A stretch of 64,000 bases of DNA from Anthoceros angustus (Eukaryota > Streptophyta > Anthocerotopsida > Anthocerotales > Anthocerotaceae). The notes under the pieces were generated by a model. That model ran no database searches. It was given only the letters and a program-made list of their open reading frames with translations, and had not been told where the DNA came from. The stretch spans positions 806,001 through 870,000 of the forward strand of contig MU008172.1 of NCBI GenBank assembly GCA_010909165.1, given 5' to 3'. The position numbers and the translations under genes are program-made. Shown here in pieces: positions 44,604 to 56,322 of this stretch; the stretch's first letter is position 1, and every line of letters begins with the position of its first letter.

Positions 44604-45514
44604 TCATCGCTTGCCACCACCACCTCCAACCTTAGGACCCTTTGGCAAAGCTGCCCTAGATGTGGCAGACTTTCCAGAGCCCTTTTGGGTCTTCGCAACA
44701 GCCTCAGCCTTTTTGGCCTTTTTCTCATCTTTAGTCTTCTTAATACGCTCCTTGATCTCTCTGTCCAAATGAATCCAAGAACTCAGTCTTCCGAAAGCAT
44801 TCGCCATCTGCAGTGCGAGATGATGAACCAAATGACGACAGGAGGCATTTACCTGAGCGCAGCCTCCCGAGCAGCTGCTCGCACCTCCGTCTTCTCTGCC
44901 CGCTTCTTCTGAATAACTTCCAGAGAAGCCCCAACAATAGACCTCGAATACGGCTTACTGGTGGTCCGCCTCTTCTTCTTCACGGCCTCAGCATGGATAT
45001 CCTGACAAAGACACACAGAAACCACCAACATTAAGGTCTCACCCTTGACAGGACAGAGTACCTGATAAGCCTAACCCTACGCTCTTGGTGTTGAACGAGA
45101 CAGAGCAGCCAAGCGCCAAAGAGAGCAGCATCAAAAGCTCACCTTCTTGTGCTGTTTCCTGAACAGCTGGGTCCATGTGAGCTTAGAGGGTTTAAGCCTG
45201 TTATGAAAGTACCTTTTGCACTTGGAATTCACGAACAGAAACACCTGCGAAGTTGAAAATACGTCTCAGAGAGAAAAAAGGAGAGCAGCCCGAACACAGC
45301 AACTTCATTCCAGCAGTCATGTGTCGCACCTGCGAGTCACTGCGGATGAATCTGATACCACGGCCTGGATAGATCTTAGCGCCGCTAAAACGGCAGACCT
45401 CCGTCCTACAGGGCAAAGACAACAAACAAACGTGAACCCGACAAACAAACGAGGATCGAGATCGGAGACGAGACACGGTGTGTTCTGGTATTGCCAAGCT
45501 TACTTGAGCACCAT
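44604..45514 (-). CDS. RPL24: Cytosolic ribosomal protein eL24, 5 exons
   Basis: Exons 45504-45514, 45330-45405, 45143-45244, 44853-45001, 44604-44760 (164 aa, as in other plants). The first exon holds only 11 coding bases (Met-Val-Leu and two bases of Lys), recognised because MVLK must precede [20 protein letters not shown]. Then [60 protein letters not shown] and the Gly-rich end [12 protein letters not shown]. eL24 is a 60S subunit protein whose C-terminal helix bridges to the 40S subunit; in yeast it loads late, in the cytoplasm. Its start codon is 307 bp from the divergent F-box/kelch gene. Confidence 0.96.
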
Positions 45515-45821
45515 TGTGACCACCCCGGCCGGACAAACACGCCCAGACGACGAGTAACAAGGCGCGCGAAAGAGAGAATGTTTAGGTCAGTGCCCCTATA
45601 TAAGGCAGCCCTAACGGGAGGCGGGGTCACGGCGCCCTTCCGTTATGAACACGGTGAGGAACACGGACATGCTTATGTACAGACATGTGTATATGTATAT
45701 GTTATGCACGTACATAAATCTGTAAGTTTCTTTGAGAAACGGGATTAGGGCACATGTGAGGTTTGCGAAGTCAGGGCGATGGTAGGTTTGTCATTTCACT
45801 GCGAGATGGAGTGAAGGTAGG
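45515..45821. promoter_or_regulatory. Short divergent promoter, RPL24 / F-box-kelch
   Basis: 307 bp between opposing start codons. It contains TATATAAG (45597-45604, near-palindromic, so it could serve either side) and GCCCTAAC at 45608-45615, which resembles the telo-box often found before plant ribosomal protein genes. Motifs seen directly; roles inferred. Confidence 0.5.
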
Positions 45822-46925
45822 ATGGAGCAGCAGGATGCAGCATGGACGGGGAATTCGAATTCGCACTGTGCGGGAGGCGAGAATGATGTGCTTTTGCCAG
45901 GACTTCCGAATGACCTCGCTCTGCAGTGTTTGGTGAGGGTTCCTCGAAGGTACCTTGCGATTTTGCAAGCGGTGAGCAAGTCGTGGGCTGAATTGCTGGC
46001 CGGCGACTACTTCTACTCGCTCCGCAAAGTGCTGGGCTTGAGCGAGGGATGGCTGTACACTCTGAGCAGAGATCATTTGGGGATGGTCCATTTCCATGTC
46101 CTGGATCCTCACAGACGGAAGTGGAGGGAGCTGCCTGACTTACCTCGAAATTGCCTTTCCCGTTACGGCATGAGCAGCGAGGTTCTGGGAGGGCAGCTCT
46201 ATGTCATGGGAGGGTGCGGGGGAGGGCGCGGCAAGTATCAGAAACCCAGTGCGGAGGTGTATAGGTACAATCCGGTGACTAATCGCTGGACAGAGGTGGC
46301 TCAGATGCAGGAGGCAAGATCCTACTGTGTCAGTGGGGCTTTCCAGGGCCGATTGTACGCAATTGGGGGGATGGGATGTTCTTCCGTTGTTGTCACTTCG
46401 TGGGAGGTTTATGACCCGTTGGCGGATAGCTGGTGCCTGCATCTTGACCGCAATATCGTGCCTGATATACGTGAGCCGCTCGTGTTCGACGGTAAGATCT
46501 ACATCAGGCATGTTTGTCCGGACAATCCTCCGCCCTTCTATGCTGCTTCCTTTGACTCCTCGCAGAATGCATGGTCGCCCGTGGATGACGAGATGGCAAA
46601 GCAGTGGTGTGGGCCGACGACTGTGGTGGCCGACAAGGATGTCTACATGTTGGACCAGACGTATGGGTTGAGGCTCATGAGGCTGGACAGGGGCAAAGGG
46701 TGCTGGAATTTCGTTGGAAGAATCTCTCCTTACACCATTCGCGCCCCTTGTAAAATCGCAACAGTGGGCAATAATCTCTATGTGGTTGGAAGGGGCTTGA
46801 AAACGGTTGTGATCAATGCGGACAACACAGGTGATGGAGGTCTGGGCCTGCTCCTGGCTTCTTCCGTTAGTGGTCTGAAATCGTCAGATGACAAAGTGTT
46901 AAGCTGCAACATTATTGAGCTCTAA
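45822..46925 (+). CDS. F-box/kelch-repeat protein, intronless
   Basis: A single 367-codon frame. The F-box spans about residues 24-62 (LLPGLPNDLALQCLVRVPRR..LQAVSKSWAELL), with the typical plant ending SKSW. At least three kelch units follow: LGGQLYVMGGCGG..VYRYNPVTNRWTEVAQM, GRLYAIGGMG..WEVYDPLADSW, and VFDGKIYIRH..AASFDSSQNAW; later VADKDVYMLDQTYG fits another blade. Proteins of this type link substrates to SCF ubiquitin ligases; the closest plant relatives I recognise are At1g55270-like. Substrate unknown. Confidence 0.88.
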   Translation: MEQQDAAWTGNSNSHCAGGENDVLLPGLPNDLALQCLVRVPRRYLAILQAVSKSWAELLAGDYFYSLRKVLGLSEGWLYTLSRDHLGMVHFHVLDPHRRKWRELPDLPRNCLSRYGMSSEVLGGQLYVMGGCGGGRGKYQKPSAEVYRYNPVTNRWTEVAQMQEARSYCVSGAFQGRLYAIGGMGCSSVVVTSWEVYDPLADSWCLHLDRNIVPDIREPLVFDGKIYIRHVCPDNPPPFYAASFDSSQNAWSPVDDEMAKQWCGPTTVVADKDVYMLDQTYGLRLMRLDRGKGCWNFVGRISPYTIRAPCKIATVGNNLYVVGRGLKTVVINADNTGDGGLGLLLASSVSGLKSSDDKVLSCNIIEL

Positions 46926-47364
46926 GCTGCTGTCTGACTCTTCTTTGATTCTATGTACATATCTGGTTCAACCATTGTTGGGATGCAACTCTTGTATATA
47001 TCTGCTCCAACCATTGTTGGGGTGCACAACCTGCAAACTGCAGTTTTTTGTTGGAATGTGTGGACAAAGGCGGTTAACCGCCTGGCCCTGGAGGGCTCAT
47101 CTTTGGAATCGAAACCCACTCGATGCCTCGACCAATTGAAAGCCAGGACATCCAAGGTCATATGGCGCACAGCAATTGGAACACTCCTCAGATAATCTGC
47201 CACCCTTCCGTAATTCAAGGCAACGGAATCCAAAGCTGTAGACAGCTTTGGTACGAGCTTTGTTCTGGCAATGCCCATCTCAGTATGAAAAAGCTTGTTG
47301 AGAGAATCAGAAGACCGAGGCTTGGGTTTAGGGGCAGCACGGACCGGTACGGAACTGCCACACG
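46926..47364. other. Convergent 3' spacer
   Basis: 0.44 kb between F-box/kelch and DPH7. Holds two copies of CAACCATTGTTGGG about 44 bp apart (46970 and 47014 region). No gene seen. Confidence 0.5.
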
Positions 47365-48617
47365 TTATATTTTTAGCGCGCCACTTTGCTGACACAGATG
47401 AGCGGTTGTGGGCTCCCACAAATGCAAAGCTTTATCGTAGAAAGAGCAGGTGGCAATCAAAACTTCTGCAAACTCCGTTCCAGAAGAGTTCTCACTGTCC
47501 TCTGGTCCAGCATCAACATGGTTTTGTCGGGGCTTCGTGTCTTCACTCGCCCCCCGCTCCGGCAGGCAACGTTTGGGGACAGAGTGTTTCACCTGGCCTC
47601 GAAACCAATCAGCCCCATAAGCCAAGGACTCATGTTTCTTATATTCCTCGACTACCTCAAACCGAGTTCCTGCATCATCAATAGTAAGGATGGCAAAGCC
47701 GTTGTGCATGCACGCAGCCAAGAGCAGGTTGTCTGTGGTCGGATGCCACTTGATCCTCCACACACCCCCACCCAGGCCGACATCACCCGTGACCAATGGC
47801 CTGTGCATCATCCTCAAATCCCAGGCCCTCAGCTTCTCATCGTAGCTCCCGGTGACCACCACGTTGTCTCTGTGAGGATTGCTCTGTATGCAGCAGACTC
47901 CCATAGTGTGAGTCCGTTTGTCCCTGAAAACGGGTGCGCCCCTGAAATCCCAGGCACAAAAGTGACAATCGTCACCGCCGCTGTACACGAGCTCAGGCTT
48001 CCAGGGCTCACAGGCACACATCCAAGCCTCATAAGCATGGGCCTGCCACGTACTTTCCACAACCCCTGGGCCTAGGTCTAGAAGCGACACACATCCGTCA
48101 GACTGGCTGGCCGCCACATGCGCCGAGCTACTGTGGTGATCCCAATCCACAGACAAGCACATGGCCGTGCCGACCTGCACTCTCTGAATCTGTTCCAAGC
48201 TCTCATCTGCGAGCATCACAGTTGCACCAGTCAGAGCTCCAGCAACAACAAGGAATCCTTGAACCCTGAACCCGAACCTGCAGCCAAGGACACACTACCT
48301 CGGTGCCCGAAAGAGTACGCAGTGATGGTGCCATCTGCGCTAGCCTGCGCCAGACAAGGCTGCTCGCCGCTTGCCCTCCAACGGAGATCAAATATGCCGG
48401 ACGTGACGTGATGCTCGGAGCGGCGGAGGCGCACTCCCCCCTCCCCCTGGCTTCGCTCCACGGAGAAGACGTGCAAGCCTCCCATGCGGACGGGATCAGG
48501 CTGCTCCTCCAGCGTGTAGGAGGCTGCCGCCAGTACATGCGACCAGGCCGCCTGTGGGCAGAATTCCACCGCGTCCGCATGTCCTTCCAGCTGCACGCTG
48601 CACAATGTTGCCGCCAT
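47365..48617 (-). CDS. DPH7: DPH7-like diphthine methylesterase, WD40, 2 exons
   Basis: Exons 48299-48617 and 47365-48206 (386 aa). The first exon encodes SVQLEGHADAVEFCPQ and GIFDLRWRASGEQPCLAQAS; the second holds WD repeats with VAASQSDGCVSLLDLGPGVV, WQAHAYEAWMCACEPWKPEL, VYSGGDDCHFCAWDFR, VVTGSYDEKLRAWDLR, GGGVWRIKWHPTTDNLLLAA and the ending IATCSFYDKALHLWEP. This is the DPH7/WDR85 pattern. The enzyme removes the methyl ester from methylated diphthine on eEF2, the penultimate step of diphthamide synthesis; it is cytosolic. Splice phase (1+2) agrees, and an AT-GC balanced 92-bp intron separates the exons. Confidence 0.9.
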
Positions 48618-48908
48618 CGCTGCCAGCCTTCACGCCTAGCTACATTTCATCAGTTCATACACATCAGACGGAAATATTTCAAGGCCCGCTTTGACACGAC
48701 GTTCCATTCCAGGATTCCAGTCTACAGTGGGTTTTAAGCCCATGATAAGGGAGGGTCTCGAATCGAGGATCATGAGCTATGTTTTTGGGTTCCAATGAAA
48801 ACATGTGGCCCCCATAAATCGAAGAGAATATGTTCGCCTATGTACACTGCGTAATATCCCCAATTTAGATCAAAAGCAGCGCAGCTTGAAAAGGTGGGTG
48901 CACTTTTC

Positions 48909-50298
48909 TCAATCCTTCTTGAGAGGCATTGTCTCCCTTCGAACCCCCTTAGCATTTACTATTATTATTTCGACCCCATCGCCCTGAGAAAGCACAAAAA
49001 AATACCATGAGTTCAATACAACAAGCCCGACATGCAGGATAGACCCTCCAGTCATACATGCCATCAAAGAAGATACGTACAGTGTAGATGTCTCGCTCTG
49101 CAGCGGAAGCGAAAGTATCCTTCACAAGATCTATAGCCTCCGACTCTGTGAGAGGAGTGGCAGACTCCTGTACACACAAGTACCAAGAAGTCAGTATGTG
49201 TAAAAACCAATTCCACAGAACGTAGAGCAAAGACAGAATTACGCAGATACAATTCCAGAAAAGCAATACACGGTGTACCTTGGCAGGTAGCAACAATGGG
49301 CTGGCTGATTTCAGTTGATTATCCAGGACAGGCATGATAAGTTGCATGCCACTTCCCTGTGAACTGTAACCAACTCGTTCATATGATCCGACAGCATCAT
49401 ACGAGTACACACACCCCTTACCTGCACAGCCAGGCAGTTGCAACTCAAGACGTGAAGAATTTTGCGTCAAACAGAGCAAAAAGGCAACATATGCGGCCTC
49501 TCCGTGCTTAAACATCAAAATCAGTAAGATAGGACATCATGGCGGTAATCTTTCACTGCTTCAGATGTCTATACACTAATTCAGCATACCTTCACTGTCT
49601 AAGCCGCCCAAAACGTTGAAGGCATAGTAAGGGAAAAAACGTTTGTAGTAGAGCGTGTTAGACAGCAGCTGTGCCATTGCAGGGCAGCTCATTTGCTTGT
49701 TATGCTGGTGCTGATAGATCTGCTCAGACTCCATAGCGTGTCATTTCTTGCAGCCAAGAACCCCCACGGAAGCGATCAAATCCACCAGAAAAAAACCCTT
49801 CATGAACAGTCACCTGGTGCCGAGCTTCCAAATTCTTTTGAAGAGCCTTGACATCTGCTTGAAACCCTGAAGATGCCAAAACACATTTCTCTGTGCTGCG
49901 CACAGTCCACACCAGAACGTACAGTGAGGTCAGAAAGCGCAAGACGAATAGCTGGCTAGGTCCAATTCGCAGAGTAGCCCAGACCACGTACATCTGGTAG
50001 ATTTTGGAGTAGTCACGCGTCAGGATGCTGAAGCCAGTGGACATCCGTGTGTCTGCGGCAATCACACAGTAATCTGCACCAGCTATTGCCACACATGTCC
50101 TGTCACAACAGCCAGTTACAAAAGCTGTATGTGAGTGGGTAATTTGCGGTGCGTGGTAAGCCTGTCCGCCCAGCCTGGTCTCTGATATTGTGCTCACCCG
50201 CCATTGTTGTCATAGGGGCTCCACGAGGCGTGCTCTCGAGCTCCATGTGACGTTTCCGTGTCGGCGAAGTTCACGCGCGGGGCCAACAACATCGCCAT
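48909..50298 (-). CDS. PBF1: 20S proteasome subunit beta6 (PBF1/PSMB1), 7 exons
   Basis: Exons 50198-50298, 49992-50099, 49814-49895, 49590-49719, 49279-49421, 49081-49167, 48909-48983 (241 aa). A non-catalytic beta subunit of the 20S core. Seen: [124 protein letters not shown] and the last exon [20 protein letters not shown]. The start at 50298 gives an N-terminus about 18 residues longer than the Arabidopsis protein; an ATG two codons later (50292) is equally possible. Another ATG at 50253 is out of frame with the conserved WSPYDNNGG. Confidence 0.93.
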
Positions 50299-50618
50299 GG
50301 CTACAGCAGCGTAATACACTGGATCACTGGCTTCTCTCGGTTAGGGCATGGGCGTCTGTTGCCGAGTGGGTAAATGCAGGAGATAGCAGAAATTAGGAGC
50401 GATGAATTATATTATAAGACCCTAAACTGGCTAAACTGAGGGAGTGAAGCGAGAGATGATCCCAAATTCTGTATCTACACACTGTATGAATCAGTGGCCT
50501 TCCTTGCTTGGTTGGTATATATGTCAGGCAGGCTTGTGTTTCACGATGGTGCAGACCCATCATCATTGTCTCCTGCTGTCCTGCTTCCTTTGGTTTAGAG
50601 TTTGAGCAAGGCTGCATC
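50299..50618. promoter_or_regulatory. Short divergent promoter, PBF1 / EI24
   Basis: 320 bp between opposing start codons, with no coding frame and no clear TATA box in either direction. Shared regulatory DNA is inferred from spacing. Confidence 0.4.
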
Positions 50619-52993
50619 ATGGATGAAGGACCATCATCGAGGTCTCAGGTTGGGACGGACTTAGACGCGAATCTTCTCCAAGTTGGTGCGAGACTGTGGT
50701 TTGCTGGATTCACGGATGCTCTGTCTCTTCGTCGGGCTGCGGCCTTCTGTTCCCGGTGAGTCACAGCTACTTTCTTGTTCCGTTTCTAGTTGATGTTAGC
50801 ACAATTGCAAGAAGAAGTAACATAATAAGAGGCGCTCCTTGAGGCCACGGCCTGGGGCCTGGGTTCTGTTAAAGCAAACAAAGGGTTTTTTTGTAATTGG
50901 AGGAGCGAGTTGGCACCGTTTGCAAAGGTTCGACATGCGCACGTGCAGTAATTGATGGGAGGCCAGGTCTGGACGTGGAAGCAAGAGCTGTTTTGCACCC
51001 TAGCAGAGACCTTCCTAATGGTCCCAGTTGGATGTTGCGGAGGGTGGCTGAAGTTGGATCTCGTGACTGATCATTACTTCTCTGTGTGCAGGTCGAGAGT
51101 TGTTTTTGTGAAAACATGCCAGTGTTTCCTTTTGAATGGCTGCATCTTCCTGGGCAGGTGTGATTGGAACTCTGCTGTTATCGCCTTGTTGTTGCAGGAG
51201 TTTGAGTGGTGTATCTAGCGGTAGTATGACTGAGTGTTCGTTGTCTCGTTTTGAACTTTGACTTGAATGTCTGCAGCATTTATATGCTTCAGAGTGTGGT
51301 TATCCCAACCCTAGATTGGCTGCTGAGGCTTTCACCACTAGGTGATGCCTCCCCAACAACATTTGGAGTATTTTTGGATGTTCTCCGCCGGGTCCTCATT
51401 GGCCTTTGCTATGTAAGTGTATTTTTTGCAGCCTGCTGTTGACTCTCCAATTTTCTTCTTATGTCAAGTTGCTGTCATCAGATAGATGACAATTGGTCTG
51501 TGGGTGGCTCAGGTGTTCTGGCTGTATCCTCTGTACATAATCAGCTTTGTGATCAATTGTATATGGTACGCTTGCATCATACAGCATTGAAGCATATTCA
51601 CTTGCTCAGTAGCTCTAGAGTCGTTGCAACCCAATGCTTTGGATTTGCTGATCTGATTGTGTCAGATAGTGGATTTCGGTAGGTATAACGAGATTGCTCG
51701 ACATGCTTTTGAGGTGATAGAGCAACGCGGAGCACGGAAACCATCTGATTCGTCACCGCAAGGGTCCTCAAAGTCCAGCAATGGCAAGCTGGCTCGAAAT
51801 CAGGGTGATCTTGGCAGCTTTGCACGGTTAGTGATCAACTTGATATTTTTGCGGTTTTAGATGCTGTGGATCTCTCTGCACTGAGAGAGTTCTCAACTTG
51901 CTCGTATTGTATCGAAGAATACCAGGGGTTGGGGAAGTTTGGGTCTATCTATTCACACTTATGAAATGTGCATGCAGGATAATGCTCGGAATAAGTGAGC
52001 AGATTTATTCCATTATAATGGTGAGCACTTTCTTCGTTGAGGTACCATCTCCCGCCTTCTTCTTGGTTTCTCCTGGACTTAAGCGTTGAGCTGTTGGGCA
52101 AGTGGTTCTGGTCGTTTTGAGATTGCCCATAAGGTGTTGTCTGTTGTCAGGTATTTGTGGTGAACTACATACCATATGTTGGAAGACCTCTTTACTTTGT
52201 GCTCCTTTCATGGTTGTACGCGTATTACTGCTTTGAGTAAGTTGTGAGCGCCTTATGACTTTTGAGTGAGGGGAATTCCTTCTCCTTTTTACAATCGTCA
52301 TAGTCAGCAGCAGGTTCTTCTGAAGCTTAGATTTGATCTTATTCTGGCGTGATTGGCAGTTACAAATGGGGTTTTGCGAGATGGAGTCTTGAGAAGCGAC
52401 TAGCCTTCTTCGAAACCAATTGGGCTTTTTTTGCGGGGTTCGGTGAGCAGCTACTACTTGCTGTGGCCTACCGATTCGTGTTGCACATCAGCATGTAGAC
52501 TGACAAGTTTATGCTTTCTTGTTTCAGGTAGTCCTTGTGTACTGGCCACGTTCTTCTTCTCGCCATTTGTGGGAGCAGGAGTGATGGCAGTCCTTTTCCC
52601 TCTAGTGAGTTTGACATGCCAAGCATAAGTCTTCGCGCTGTTATGTCGTTTGATTGGAATGGCTTTGTTGTTTTTTATGTGGGATGTTGGCTAATTCTGT
52701 TCTTGTGGTCGCAGTTTGTTCTAATAGCAACCGCATCCAGCCCAGAAGATTTGGTGCGCCTTGTTCCAGGGAATCAGCTCTTGCCCAGACTCCCCATCTT
52801 CTTCCTAGCGAACAATGTCACGTGAGTATGAACTGTCAGGTGTGCCGTTTCTACATGTCTGTATGCACATGAGGAAGGCATGACAGTTGTTGCTGTTATC
52901 TGCAGGCTTCCTATCCTGCGATTTTTTCAGCCCGCATCAGGTACTTCACAGCGCCAGTCGCAGGAGAGCCAGAAGCGAAGTCACGCGCCGTGA
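50619..52993 (+). CDS. EI24: EI24-like ER membrane protein, 11 exons
   Basis: Exons 50619-50755, 51092-51157, 51277-51412, 51513-51565, 51683-51826, 51978-52020, 52151-52236, 52360-52442, 52528-52604, 52715-52821, 52906-52993 (339 aa). EI24 (etoposide-induced 2.4; plant At4g06676 type) is a multi-pass ER protein linked to autophagy in animals. Seen after joining: FVKTCQCFLLNGCIFLGS, IYMLQSVVIPTLDWLL, VFWLYPLYIISFVINCIWYN, MLGISEQIYSIIM, VVNYIPYVGRPLYFVLLSWL, YAYYCFDYKWGFARWSLEKR, FFETNWAFFAGFGSPCVLAT, FFFSPFVGAGVMAVLFPL. Several hydrophobic helices are cut by introns. Exon 6 is only 43 bp. All exons fit by phase. The hydrophilic tail (QRQSQESQKRSH) replaces an ER-retention signal; none is seen. 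Confidence 0.88.
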
Positions 52994-53876
52994 TCACACT
53001 AGTGATGTTCCGACTTCCGGCAAGCGTCGGGTATGATGTCATTCCGTGGGAGTGCACACCTACTTTGTAAAGTCTGTACATATGTAACATACAGAGGGGT
53101 TCTACGCACTTCAAGGTCTCAAGTGGGGAACAAATATGCAGAGATGGTAAGCCTCATCCACACTGTGGTGGTAGGGAACAACCCAATAAAGGCCCCAGGC
53201 CAAGGGGACCTAACCCCGCGATTGTCTACCCTGAAGCTGCCCACCGCCTATCTCTCAAGTCTCAAGCTGCAACCAGGTGGGACGTCACACGAACTCTAAA
53301 CCTGATTGATTCATCTCAAAGTTCTTGAACCCAAAAGTTAAAGAAAGCGCACCAAATCGTACAGCATGCACCAGTCTAGGTTGGATCAATTGGAAACAAA
53401 CTCCATGGGATCCGTCTAAGATCCGTATCTAAAATCATGTACGCCAGTATGACGTCAAGAGCAGCACCTATGATCCCATAGCCGGGGCGACGGAAGACTT
53501 ACACATCGTTACGATCGTGGAGGATGTATTGTGCTGTCGTTTTAAACTAGCTCGTGCCAAAGGCCTTTGGAGACTAGCGACGTAATCTAAGAAGTTGGTT
53601 GCCATTGTTACTGATACGTTGATGCGATTAGTTGTAACGGGACACGAAGTCACAAACCTTGTCTCGTGTCCGGTGTCCGGTGTCCGGTGTCCCGTGCGTT
53701 GGGTCCCAAGCTACGCTATGTGGCCCGTGCACCCAGTGATGGAAGGCGTTGATTTTATGAGCTTGGGACGCGCCGCAGGTATGGAGCTTGTTGAATTGCA
53801 GTTGCTCGGTTAGAGACTACGTGCCTTCTCCAAGTCGATTAAATCGGCTCACCTTGGAGACATTGAATGAGGTAGT
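52994..53876. other. Intergenic between EI24 and PAP
   Basis: 0.88 kb with no supported gene. A (GTGTCCG)n run lies at about 53667-53694. The rest shows no domain or repeat. Confidence 0.5.
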
Positions 53877-56212
53877 ATGGGGCTCGCTGCGCCTGAGCCA
53901 TCCTCCTCAGTTCCGATTGCTAGACGAAGGCTCTGCCTCATTTCACGCCCCCTGACTACTCTGCTGGGATGGATTCTTCTGCTCCACGCACATCTTGGAA
54001 TGGTGCAGGGAGTGCCGAGCACCCTTGATGGGCCTTTCCCTCCTGTCACTGTTCCGTTTGACAGCTCCCTCCGTCAGGGGAGCGATGATCTGCCGATTTA
54101 TGATCCCAGGGTGGTGAAGAAGGTGCCGTCAATTTTCCCTGAGCAGATTGCGCTGGCCCTCTCTACCACACCGGATGCTATGTGGGTGTCATGGATTACA
54201 GGTGTGCACGGAGATAATTTCATCCTGTACGCACGCTGTGAGTTCTCTTTAGGCTGAGTTGGCTGCTCATTTGCAGGTGACGCGCAAATCGGACCCCGAG
54301 TGACCCCATTAGACCCGTCCACCGTGGCGAGCGAGGTACGGTATGGTACAGACAGCAATAATCTGTCTTTCAGCGCTCAAGGTAGCAGTGAAGTGTATAG
54401 TCAGATATATCCTAACAGAGGGCTTCTCAACTACACCTCTGGGATTATCCACCATGTCAAACTAACTGGTAAGCTACACAGGGCGTGCCTGGGGTTCTCC
54501 GTCCTTTACTCCTTTCTGTAGGTTGGCACTTGTGGATTGAAGAAATGACTGCTGGGCTTCGCAGGTCTTCTTCCATCCACCAAGTACTATTATGTTTGTG
54601 GTGACAGCACCCTGGGAGCTATGAGTTCTGTTTTGTCTTTCACAACAATGCCAAGTCCTGGTGGGCAGGAGTACCCAGCTCGCATTGGCGTGATAGGAGA
54701 CTTGGGCCTCACCTATAACTCCTCTAGCACAGTAGATCACCTCCAACGCAACAATCCAACTCTACTTTTACTGGTTGGGGACTTGTCTTACGCCAACCAG
54801 TATGAAACTTTGGGAACCACGGCAGCTTCTTGCTACAGTTGCTCCTTTCCGAATGCACCAACTCGAGAGACGTATCAACCCCACTGGGATGCTTGGGGAA
54901 GGTACGTCTTCTACTCTTTGAACCCAACTCCATGGGCTTGTGTCTGTGCAGCTGTGCAAGCAGAGGTAGGGATGATGAGCAAGGAACCTGCAGTGGAGGG
55001 GGCAGCTAAGGCTCGAAGATGTTACCACACCTGATTCTTGCAGGTTCATGGAGCCCATCACCTCTGCCATCCCAATGATGGTTATAGAGGGGAATCATGA
55101 AGATGAACCCCAAGCAGATAATTCCACATTCGTGGCTTACGAGGCACGCTTTGCAGTGCCCTCTGTGGAAAGTGGATCGAACAGTTCTCTCTATTATTCA
55201 TTCAATGCAGGTGGCATTCACTTTGTTATGATTGGAGCTTATGCAGACTACTCTCGCAATGGTGGGTAAATGACAGTCTATCTATACGTGGTGATGGAAT
55301 GTGGTTCACCTTCACTGAAATGTCTGACAAGAAAACACGCCACAAAACTGATGCCCATCCAGGCTCTAAGTATGCCCCTTTGTTCAAACAGGAGCTCAAT
55401 ATCTGTGGTTGGAGCAGGACCTGGCGGGCTTCAGCAGAAGTGAAACTCCATGGTTAGTGGCAGTGTGGCATCCGCCCTGGTACAACAGCTACAGTTCCCA
55501 TTACCGGGAAGTGGAGTGTATGCGACTGCAAATGGAAGACCTGCTTTACCATTATCGTGTTGACATCGTCTTTTCAGGACATGTAAGTGCGCAGCAGTTG
55601 GAATGTTGCCGCAGTTGGAATTTTTCAGCCGTTGGTATTTTGCAGTATTGAGGCAGTCATCTCTCTCGGTTGTGTGAACAAACAGGTACATGCTTATGAG
55701 AGGACGAACAGAGTGTATGATTACACACTCGATCCTTGTGGCCCTGTCTATATTACTGTTGGGGATGGAGGAAACATAGAGAGGGTTTCGATACAACATG
55801 CTGATGACGTTGGAGGCTGTCCTAGGCGCAAAAATACCGTTCCTGACCATGGACCGATTTGTTCTACCAACTTCACTAGTGGACCTGCTAAGGGGCAGTT
55901 CTGCTGGAACCGTCAGCCTGAGTGGAGTGCATTTCGAGACAGTAGCTTCGGCCATGGGATATTGGAGGTGAACTCTCCCTTCATCCACTTTAGCTTTCGT
56001 CAGCGCATATAAGTTACTCATCGTGCTCCCACCTGGTGCAGGTTATCAACACCACGCATGCACTGTGGACATGGCACCGCAATCAGGATGCCTACGGGGA
56101 AGCAGCGTCTGGGGATCAAATTTTCATTGTTCGCGGCCCTGATGTCTGTTCTGACAGTCCTGTGATTAGAAGGCGGTTTGGAGAAGATCATCAGGCTCAG
56201 ACTCATCCTTAA
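53877..56212 (+). CDS. Purple acid phosphatase, PAP15/PAP23 type, 7 exons
   Basis: Exons 53877-54201, 54277-54468, 54565-54901, 55044-55261, 55392-55582, 55686-55967, 56042-56212 (571 aa). Secreted dinuclear-metal phosphatase; the PAP15/23 group includes phytases. An N-terminal hydrophobic segment (LTTLLGWILLLHAHLGMVQG, about residues 26-45) is a signal peptide or anchor. The five metal-ligand motifs are present: GDLG, GDLSYANQY, GNHE, VAVWHPPWYNSY and GHVHAYERTN, the last one split by intron 5 after GH. MEDLLYHYRVDIVFSGH, DPCGPVYITVGDGGN, STNFTSGPAKGQFCW and HALWTWHRNQD match the large plant forms. Asn-glycosylation sites such as NYTSG and NFTSG are visible. Phytase activity cannot be told from sequence alone. 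Confidence 0.92.
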
Positions 56213-56322
56213 CTCTCGAATGGACAGTTCAGACTCTAGACCCAATTTGCCCGTGAGAAAACATCTGACTGAGATGCAATCAATTTATCGATGCATAGGT
56301 TTATGTCCTGAAAAATTACAAG

